Shown here one piece after another: positions 1 through 4,996 of a stretch of DNA of 5,621 nucleotides; within the stretch, counting starts at the first letter, position 1, and each line of letters begins with the position of its first letter. Under the pieces are notes generated by a model that did no database searches, was not told where the DNA came from, and saw nothing but the letters and a program-made list of their open reading frames with translations. Source of the DNA: Chlamydia trachomatis (lineage in GTDB: Bacteria; Chlamydiota; Chlamydiia; Chlamydiales; JAAKFR01); assembly GCA_945861315.1 (NCBI GenBank), contig CAMAUB010000098.1, positions 1 through 5,621 of the forward strand, read 5' to 3'. The position numbers were made by a program, and so were the translations under genes.

Positions 1-91
1 AGCATTCGTGTTGCAAACAAATGCTTTTACACCAAGTTGAGGTCTTTTTTCATCAAAATTTTATTTATCTAACTGGTTTACAAAGAAATCA
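1..91 (-). pseudogene. Possible out-of-frame C-terminal remnant of the GNAT gene
   Basis: Beyond the TGA at 91-89, a reading frame shifted by one base relative to the GNAT gene gives QFWVDFFVNQLDK, then a TAA at 63-61, then NFDEKRPQLGVKAFVCNTNA running off the left window edge. The segment LGVKAFVCNTNA resembles the beta5 strand and the N-x-x-A start of motif B that follow motif A in GNAT enzymes. This suggests the original gene continued here and was broken by a frameshift plus at least one nonsense mutation. The spacing from the CoA loop to N-x-x-A is about ten residues longer than usual, and the diagnostic FY..GF would lie outside the window. The call is therefore an inference from weak similarity. 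Confidence 0.35.
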
Positions 92-382
92 ACCCAAAAC
101 TGAGGTTAATAGCTCTCCAACTCGTTTTCTTTGGTGTTCAGGAGCAACAAAAAGATGATGAACAAATGGAAACTCATCCTTCTCCCAAACTGAAACAAAT
201 CCAATAATCGTTCCATGATCATCTTCAGCAACAAAAACACTTTCGCTATCTGTGGCTTTCTTATAATCTTCAAGCTTAAATTTATTAGGAGATTCCCAAT
301 GAAAAGTTTGCTCTCTTGTAGTCAGAAATAATTTTTCTAGTGAAGACGTATCAGATTTTTTTGCTTTACGTATAGTTATCAT
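89..382 (-). CDS. GNAT-family N-acetyltransferase, C-terminally truncated (probably a decaying gene)
   Basis: The 97-residue product begins like a GNAT acetyltransferase, a family that moves an acetyl group from acetyl-CoA to an amine; the substrate cannot be predicted. The N-terminal strand-helix unit (MITIRKAKKSD) is followed by strands at about 48-66 (SVFVAED, IIGFVSVWE) and by motif A, with beta4 FVHHLFVAP at 73-81 and the CoA pyrophosphate loop HQRKRVGE at 83-90. The loop normally reads Q/R-x-x-G-x-G/A; here the first Gly is Arg87, one base change from GGA to CGA. The reading frame stops at residue 97, so the second half of the fold (motif B, the N..A..FY region) is missing; complete family members are usually about 140-170 residues. 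The ATG at 382 has a good Shine-Dalgarno AGGA at 393-390, 7 bases upstream. It lies downstream of the cell-division operon on the same strand, behind a large hairpin, and is probably transcribed separately. Family assignment is firm; activity is doubtful. Confidence 0.75.
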   Translation of the reverse strand: MITIRKAKKSDTSSLEKLFLTTREQTFHWESPNKFKLEDYKKATDSESVFVAEDDHGTIIGFVSVWEKDEFPFVHHLFVAPEHQRKRVGELLTSVLG

Positions 383-401
383 CGCGACATCCTATTTTCA
401 T

Positions 402-460
402 CGCCCGTAAAATATCCTGTTTCCTGAAATTACGGGCGCGCCCGTATTTTGCGGGCGCGC
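402..460. repeat. GC-rich cluster of alternately oriented CGCCCGTA / CGGGCGCGC modules
   Basis: Four short copies of one GC-rich word sit within 59 bases. CGCCCGTAA at 402-410 pairs perfectly with TTACGGGCG at 430-438 (19-base loop). Positions 431-446 form a perfect 16-base palindrome centred on GGGCGCGCCC. GCGCGCCCG at 436-444 pairs perfectly with CGGGCGCGC at 452-460 (7-base loop). The stems share bases, so only some can form at once. The patch lies in the spacer between the amidase stop and the GNAT start and is far more GC-rich than its surroundings. No T-run follows any stem on either strand, so it is not a standard intrinsic terminator. Function unknown. Confidence 0.8.
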
Positions 461-464
461 TGTT

Positions 465-628
465 TATAGTCGATTAAATCCGGAATGATAATTTTCACCG
501 CGTCAAAGCTCTCGGGCTTGACAGATCGTAACTGACCCAATATTAGAAATATGGGGTCAGTTACGATCTGTCAAGCCCGAGAGCTTTCACGCAGGTCAAA
601 ATTATCATTCCGGACTTAATCGACTATA
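465..628. repeat. Long near-perfect inverted repeat (80-base arms, 3-base loop)
   Basis: The left arm at 465-544 is complementary to the right arm at 548-628, with the loop AGA at 545-547. I count 76 paired bases, four mismatches (478/615, 496/597, 504/588, 539/553) and one bulged base (593). The longest uninterrupted stem is 34 pairs (505-538 with 554-587). The outer ends read TATAGTCGATTAA and TTAATCGACTATA, and TGTT lies directly outside both ends (461-464 and 629-632). The repeat starts 45 bases past the amidase stop codon, so operon transcripts that read this far would fold into a roughly 80-pair RNA hairpin, a likely RNase III substrate and mRNA 3' barrier. No U-tract follows. It encodes no reading frame of note. 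A small non-autonomous mobile element or dispersed palindromic repeat is the likeliest identity. Confidence 0.92.
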
Positions 629-673
629 TGTTCTTTGATGTAACTCATTATCATTTGTTCTTGCTGTATAGGA

Positions 674-1345
674 TCAATTGAAATACTTATCGACGCCTTT
701 GGCAATGCCCAATGAAAGCTTGCGTAAATAATTCGGGTCGTTAATCTTCTCTCTTTCCCCAGGATTTGATAAAAAACCGGCCTCAATCAAAATTGCTGGC
801 ATCTTCGTTTCACGAATAACAGCAAAATTTGCCTGTTTAATCCCTCTTGATTTGGCGCTTGTTCCCTCTATCACAGAAGCTAGGACCTTATTAGCTAACT
901 GTCTTGATTTAGTGATTCGATCAGACCCAGGATGCTTCTCCTCTTTAAAATAGTAAACTTCAATGCCCTCAACATCACGACTTGTTGAAAAGTTGTAGTG
1001 AATACTCACAAAAAGGTGTGCACCAAGATCATTAGCAATATCGGCTCTTGTAACCAAAGGAACATAGATATCATGATTTCGTGTAAGCACCGTCTGATAA
1101 CCAAGTTTTTTTAGGTGATCTCGAACAAGGAAAGCAGTTGAAAGGGTAAGCGACTTCTCTTCATATTTTTCTCGATGAGAAACAGAACCAGGATCGCGTC
1201 CACCATGGCCTGCATCGATAATAATGACTTCTTTTCTCTTTGGTGTGGTGATCCTATGCGTATCTTTGATAGCAGCAACCTCTTGTGGAATCATTCTTGT
1301 CCCACATGCTGTTAACAGAAGGAAAATAAGAAAATAGCCTCTCAC
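674..1345 (-). CDS. amiA: N-acetylmuramoyl-L-alanine amidase, Amidase_3 family, lipoprotein (AmiA)
   Basis: This 223-residue zinc enzyme should cut the amide bond between MurNAc and L-Ala of the stem peptide and so remodel septal peptidoglycan. It carries a lipoprotein signal: a hydrophobic stretch at 4-11, then lipobox L-T-A-C with acylated Cys14. Gly15 at the +2 position does not signal inner-membrane retention. The catalytic domain starts near residue 38. Likely zinc ligands are His47 (IIIDAGHGGRDPG), Glu63 (EEKSLTL) and His116 (VSIHYN); Glu188 in ILIEAGFLSNP is the catalytic glutamate. There is no AMIN domain and only 72 residues between His116 and Glu188, too few for the long regulatory helix of E. 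coli AmiA/B/C. The start is GTG at 1345, overlapping the murE TGA as GTGA, with Shine-Dalgarno GAGGTG at 1359-1354, 8 bases upstream. From memory, chlamydial AmiA can process lipid II and is reported to have a second, penicillin-sensitive carboxypeptidase activity; I find no S-x-x-K motif here. Confidence 0.93.
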   Translation of the reverse strand: MRGYFLIFLLLTACGTRMIPQEVAAIKDTHRITTPKRKEVIIIDAGHGGRDPGSVSHREKYEEKSLTLSTAFLVRDHLKKLGYQTVLTRNHDIYVPLVTRADIANDLGAHLFVSIHYNFSTSRDVEGIEVYYFKEEKHPGSDRITKSRQLANKVLASVIEGTSAKSRGIKQANFAVIRETKMPAILIEAGFLSNPGEREKINDPNYLRKLSLGIAKGVDKYFN

Positions 1346-2784
1346 CTGCAGCGCACCTCACTGATGATCTCATAGGCAACTTGACGATCATCGAAGGGGA
1401 TGGTTTGGTGAGAGAAAGTTTGATACGGCTCATGTCCCTTGCCTGCAATCAAAATTAAGTCATCTCTATTAGCCATTTTTACAGCACACTCGATAGCTTT
1501 TTTTCGATCAGTCTCAATAAGATAGTGCTTAGAAGAAAAGCCTGATGAAATCTCTTCACAAATAGTAAAAGGATCTTCAGAGCGTGGATTGTCTGAGGTG
1601 ATAAATGCAAAACTGGCAAAGCGGTCAACTGCGGCCCCCATTTTAGGACGTTTCAGTTTATCTCTATTTCCTCCTGCTCCAAAGACAACAAGGAGCTTTC
1701 CGCTACAAAATTCACGTAAAGAGCCGAGGACACATTCCAGGGCATCAGGGGTATGCGCAAAATCAATATAGACATTTAGTCCAAGAGAGTTTTCAACACG
1801 TTCTAGACGACCAGGAACTTGAGGAAATGTCAAAAAGAGAGGTGGAAGCTTTTTAAAATCATACCCTTTTGAAAGACAAAGGGAGATAGCGGCTAAAGCA
1901 TTTAATACATTGAAACGACCAGCGACATTCCAGGTAAAGAGAAGGGTTTCTTCATTGTATGTAACAGAGAATTCAGTGTGATCTGGATAAAGTGTAATTT
2001 GGTGAGCAAAAAGATCTGCATCCGTTGAAAAACCATAGGAAAAAATCTTTGCTTTGCATTTTTCGATCATCTTTGCTGACCAAAAAGACTCTTCATTGAT
2101 AATGGCAACTGCCGATTCAGATAGGTTTGAAAACAGGATTGATTTAGCTTCAGCATACTCTTCAAGAGTTTTATGGTAGTCCAGATGGTCTTGAGTAAGA
2201 TTTGTGAAAATAGCAGCATCAAACTTAATCCCTTTAACACGCCCTTGAACAAGTCCATGAGAGGAAGCTTCCATCACAACAGCTTCACACTTATGTTTGA
2301 CCATTTCGCTGAGCAACTTATTGCAGGTGATCACATCAGGAGTTGTTAAGTCTGCTTCAAAATGAAAATTGCCAATAATATACTCAATTGTCCCAATTTT
2401 TCCGCAAAGGCAGCCAAGTTTATCTAGTAAGTGTTTGATCAAAAAGCCAGTCGTCGTCTTTCCATTTGTTCCAGTTATACCAACGCAGTAGAGTTTGCTA
2501 GACGGATCCTCAAAAAAACGGGAAGCTAGCTCAGCTTCCATAGCTGCAACATCCTTTGTAATTAGCTGCACGATTTCCTTTTTTAAAAAAGGATTGTGCA
2601 TATCAGTTAAGATCGCAGTTGCACCCGAGGTGATTGCCTCTTCAATATAGTCTGGAGATTTGGCGATAAATAAGTCTTTTGGGGCGATGTACTTGGAGTG
2701 AGAGCAGATGCCTTTGATTTCAAGCTCTTTTGATCCAGAAACGACATTAATCAACAGGTTAGCTATGAGTTTTTTTATTTTCAT
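1342..2784 (-). CDS. murE: UDP-N-acetylmuramoyl-L-alanyl-D-glutamate--2,6-diaminopimelate ligase (MurE)
   Basis: This cytoplasmic ATP-dependent ligase adds the third amino acid to UDP-MurNAc-L-Ala-D-Glu. The 480-residue protein has the three Mur-ligase domains: an N-terminal UDP-substrate domain (about 1-97), a central ATPase domain (about 98-323) and a C-terminal domain (about 324-480). Visible motifs are the P-loop GITGTNGKTTT at 102-112, LTTPD at 146-150, EASSHGL at 172-178, FTNLTQDHLDYH at 193-204, the probable carbamylated Lys214 in YAEAKSILF, VPGRLERV at 323-330, and GKGHE at 448-452. DNPR at 398-401 is the signature of enzymes that choose meso-diaminopimelate over lysine, so this organism should make mDAP-type stem peptides. 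The length is normal for the family. The ATG at 2784 overlaps the ftsI TGA (ATGA) and has no clear Shine-Dalgarno, so initiation probably depends on reinitiation after ftsI. The gene ends in a GTGA overlap with the amidase. Confidence 0.97.
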   Translation of the reverse strand: MKIKKLIANLLINVVSGSKELEIKGICSHSKYIAPKDLFIAKSPDYIEEAITSGATAILTDMHNPFLKKEIVQLITKDVAAMEAELASRFFEDPSSKLYCVGITGTNGKTTTGFLIKHLLDKLGCLCGKIGTIEYIIGNFHFEADLTTPDVITCNKLLSEMVKHKCEAVVMEASSHGLVQGRVKGIKFDAAIFTNLTQDHLDYHKTLEEYAEAKSILFSNLSESAVAIINEESFWSAKMIEKCKAKIFSYGFSTDADLFAHQITLYPDHTEFSVTYNEETLLFTWNVAGRFNVLNALAAISLCLSKGYDFKKLPPLFLTFPQVPGRLERVENSLGLNVYIDFAHTPDALECVLGSLREFCSGKLLVVFGAGGNRDKLKRPKMGAAVDRFASFAFITSDNPRSEDPFTICEEISSGFSSKHYLIETDRKKAIECAVKMANRDDLILIAGKGHEPYQTFSHQTIPFDDRQVAYEIISEVRCR

Positions 2785-4727
2785 TTTTTATTCCACTGGT
2801 CATAGAGTTTTTTCAAGTCAGCTACCTCTGGCACCCAGTCAGCTTTCTCAGGATTGTAGCGAGGATCGCCTACAGGATACCCAAAAGGGTCATCATGTGG
2901 AACTCCTAAATATTCAAGTACTCTTCTCATCGTTTCTCGAAAGATTGGTGCTGCACACCTCCCTCCCATATACCCCTTGATTCCATCTTTTAAAATAACA
3001 GCTTCAGGTTCATCAATTGAGACAATAAGGACTAAAGGGTTAGCCTCTGGAGCAAAATTAGCCGGTGCAAATCCGACAAAAGAAGATATATGCTTTTTTT
3101 TGGAATAAATTCCACCTACAATTTTTTCTGCAGAGCCAGTTTTTCCAGCTTCTGTGTAGCCATTAAGCTCAGCTAGCCGCCCTGTTCCTCCTGGCTTGGT
3201 CGTAAATTTCATAGCACGAATCACTTCATCAGCTGTACTTTTCTCTAAAACTTTTTTACGACGAACCACTCCCTCATAAAGAACTTCTTTATCGCGCACA
3301 ATTTTGCGCACAAGTGTTGGCTCAACTAGATAGCCCCCACTTGGAAAGACTGCGATAGCTCGAAGCATCTGAAAACTTGTTGCCAACAAATTGTATCCGA
3401 TGGAAAGAGAATAGGGAGTTGGTAGCGACCACTCGGGTGCTCCATTGGGATGACGCCGTTCCAAAGAGGGAACAATCCCAATAGCCTCAGCAGGCAATTC
3501 AATTCCAGTTTTTTGTTCAAATCCAAAAGTTTCAACAAGAACATTGCGATACCAACGGATGCCTAGTCGCTCCACGATTCGGTCAGCTAACTGCGCCATG
3601 TAGACATTAGAAGATTTTTGCAATGCCATGTACATGTTGATTGCAGTGTGGCGAGGCAAATCATAAAGAGGTTTTGAGCGCCTTCCTGGAAACTGAGAGC
3701 GGGTGACATCAATTTTTTGATGGGGGTCAAAAAGTGGGGGCTCACCTCGAAGAGCCAATTCCTCATTGGCTTTTAGCGCTATGGCAAGAGTAATAGGCTT
3801 CATGATTGAACCTATTTCAAAAGCATCTGTCACAGCTTGCAATTTAGTTGCATTGATTTTCTCTGGATCATTGAAATAGTCACGGTAGTGAGTTGGATCA
3901 AATGTTGGCACTTGTGCACAAGCTACAATTGCCCCACTCTTTGCCTCCATCATGACCGCCCACCCCCCTTTTGCATTAGCCGAAGAGACACCTTTCTCAA
4001 GCTCTTCTTCCATAATGGCTTGGATTGTGTGGTCAATTGTAAGATAGATATCAGCTCCATTTTCTGACGCTTCAATAACTTCATCGAGCTCAAAACGGTT
4101 GAGAGGTGACCTCATAAGACGCTTTTTTCCAACCTTCCCCTTCAATAGATCGTTGAAATAACTCTCCAAACCACCCGTTGGTATCGCTTCTGCGCTTGCT
4201 TCATCTTTGATCTCTCGAATAGTATGAAGCACTTGCCCAAGTAACTTCCCATATGGATAAGTGCGCTGATAATCAGTGACAAAATAAATTGCATTAGCGG
4301 CAATTTTATTTTTCTTTGCATAAGGAATCCACCATTTAAGTACTTGATCGTAAGTCGCGCGTTCCAAACTCAAAGCCAAACGCCTTGAGCGACTTTTACG
4401 CATAAATTCACCCTCCACTTCTTGTGGAAGATTGGCCTGTGCAATTAATTGAGCTGCCACCTCATCACGACAGCGATCTGGAATCGAAATTGGATCTATA
4501 TAGAGATGAAATTTAGTCACATCAAAAGCTAGAGGCTGCCAACCCCCTCGACTTTTTGTGTAGAAAGTTCCCCGTCGACACGGCTGTGCCACTATAAGAC
4601 GGTGTTGTATATCAGCTTTTTGTGCCCATTTCTCATACTCTAAAACTTGTATTTTGAAGTATTGAGCGATCAGTAATGAGAAAAGTGTAAACATTCCTAT
4701 AGCAATTATAAGAAGCCGCTTTCTCAT
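2781..4727 (-). CDS. ftsI: Division-specific class B penicillin-binding protein / peptidoglycan D,D-transpeptidase FtsI (PBP3)
   Basis: This 648-residue bitopic membrane enzyme cross-links septal peptidoglycan and is a beta-lactam target. It has a short basic N-terminus (MRKR), one membrane segment at about 5-22, and a PBP dimerisation/pedestal domain at about 45-215 whose usual RGxIxDRNG entry is altered to RRGTFYTKSRGG. The transpeptidase domain at about 225-605 contains S307-I-M-K310 (nucleophile Ser307), S372-S-N374 and K529-T-G531, in the proper order and spacing. The residue before GSIMK is Ile rather than the common Pro. After the domain there is a hydrophilic tail of about 40 residues rich in Asp, Pro and Tyr (DDPFGYPVGDPRYNPEKADW). 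The ATG at 4727 overlaps the upstream TGA (ATGA); the only upstream purine match, GAG near 4740, is weak, so translation is probably coupled. Lying between ftsL and murE is the classical dcw arrangement and separates it from the elongation PBP2. Confidence 0.95.
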   Translation of the reverse strand: MRKRLLIIAIGMFTLFSLLIAQYFKIQVLEYEKWAQKADIQHRLIVAQPCRRGTFYTKSRGGWQPLAFDVTKFHLYIDPISIPDRCRDEVAAQLIAQANLPQEVEGEFMRKSRSRRLALSLERATYDQVLKWWIPYAKKNKIAANAIYFVTDYQRTYPYGKLLGQVLHTIREIKDEASAEAIPTGGLESYFNDLLKGKVGKKRLMRSPLNRFELDEVIEASENGADIYLTIDHTIQAIMEEELEKGVSSANAKGGWAVMMEAKSGAIVACAQVPTFDPTHYRDYFNDPEKINATKLQAVTDAFEIGSIMKPITLAIALKANEELALRGEPPLFDPHQKIDVTRSQFPGRRSKPLYDLPRHTAINMYMALQKSSNVYMAQLADRIVERLGIRWYRNVLVETFGFEQKTGIELPAEAIGIVPSLERRHPNGAPEWSLPTPYSLSIGYNLLATSFQMLRAIAVFPSGGYLVEPTLVRKIVRDKEVLYEGVVRRKKVLEKSTADEVIRAMKFTTKPGGTGRLAELNGYTEAGKTGSAEKIVGGIYSKKKHISSFVGFAPANFAPEANPLVLIVSIDEPEAVILKDGIKGYMGGRCAAPIFRETMRRVLEYLGVPHDDPFGYPVGDPRYNPEKADWVPEVADLKKLYDQWNKK

Positions 4728-4996
4728 CTTCTTAGGGCTCGTAAAGAAATAACTTCATCTTGTAAAGGGTGTTTTAAATGACGATACTCTGGACGCTTGG
4801 CTAGCTCAAGCAAGTGAGTTGGACTCTCAAATTGATCAATTTGAAATTTCAATTGCATATTCTCCTGCTCAATTGCTTGGAGCTGATTTGTTAGAGCTGG
4901 GATTTCCAACCGAAGTTTTGTAATCTTGTTTTGCTTGTCAATATAGGTATAAAGACATAATCCAAAAACAAAAATACACAAAAAAATTCGAATCAC
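4724..4996 (-). CDS. ftsL: FtsL-like bitopic division protein
   Basis: The 90-residue protein has the plan of FtsL: a very short cytoplasmic start (MIRI), one hydrophobic membrane segment at about 4-17 (FLCIFVFGLCLYTY), then a heptad-rich coiled coil at about 20-57 (KQNKITKLRLEIPALTNQLQ and onwards), then a short conserved-looking region (SPTHLLELAKRPEYRHLKHP). FtsL normally joins FtsB/DivIC and activates the FtsW-FtsI synthase, so its place directly upstream of ftsI between rsmH and ftsI supports the name more than the sequence does, since FtsL diverges quickly. The start codon is GTG at 4996, overlapping the rsmH TGA as GTGA, with only a weak GAGA at 5004-5001. It overlaps ftsI by 4 bases. 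In C. trachomatis the gene at this position (CT271, from memory) was long listed as hypothetical. Confidence 0.8.
   Translation of the reverse strand: MIRIFLCIFVFGLCLYTYIDKQNKITKLRLEIPALTNQLQAIEQENMQLKFQIDQFESPTHLLELAKRPEYRHLKHPLQDEVISLRALRR

Larger units (their letters stand above)
383..673. other. Spacer between the amidase and GNAT genes; operon 3' end
   Basis: This 291-base spacer lies after the amidase stop codon and before the GNAT start, with both genes on the minus strand. About 220 of its bases are inverted-repeat sequence (402-460 and 465-628). The remainder is the GNAT ribosome binding site at 393-390 and a 45-base AT-rich stretch (629-673) just past the amidase stop. I find no convincing sigma70 promoter, tRNA or U-tract terminator. 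In C. trachomatis the next gene downstream is, from memory, an IHF/HU-like gene (CT267); nothing like it is present here, so gene order diverges at this point. Confidence 0.7.

Noticed and set aside
368..401. A short minus-strand frame starting at the ATG at 401 and overlapping the GNAT start.
   Set aside because: It encodes only 11 residues, lies out of frame with GNAT, and the better-placed AGGA (393-390) serves the ATG at 382.
465..628. The large hairpin as a Rho-independent terminator.
   Set aside because: The stem is several times longer than terminator stems and no T-run follows it on either strand (AACAGCGC on the minus side, TGTTCTTT on the plus side). It may still define a transcript end by processing.
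465..628. The palindrome as part of a CRISPR array or an attC-like site.
   Set aside because: There is one inverted pair and no series of direct repeats with spacers. No cas or integrase gene is in the window, and an attC-type core is not evident.
1254..1448. Minus-strand alternative frames over the murE/amidase junction, and at 2067-2258 and 3326-3544.
   Set aside because: These are shadows of the real genes in another frame; composition and lack of family motifs argue against coding.
2708..2980. Plus-strand open frames inside murE and ftsI (also 1589-1771 and 3837-4067).
   Set aside because: They lie antisense to strongly conserved coding sequence, have no protein-like motifs and no convincing ribosome binding sites.
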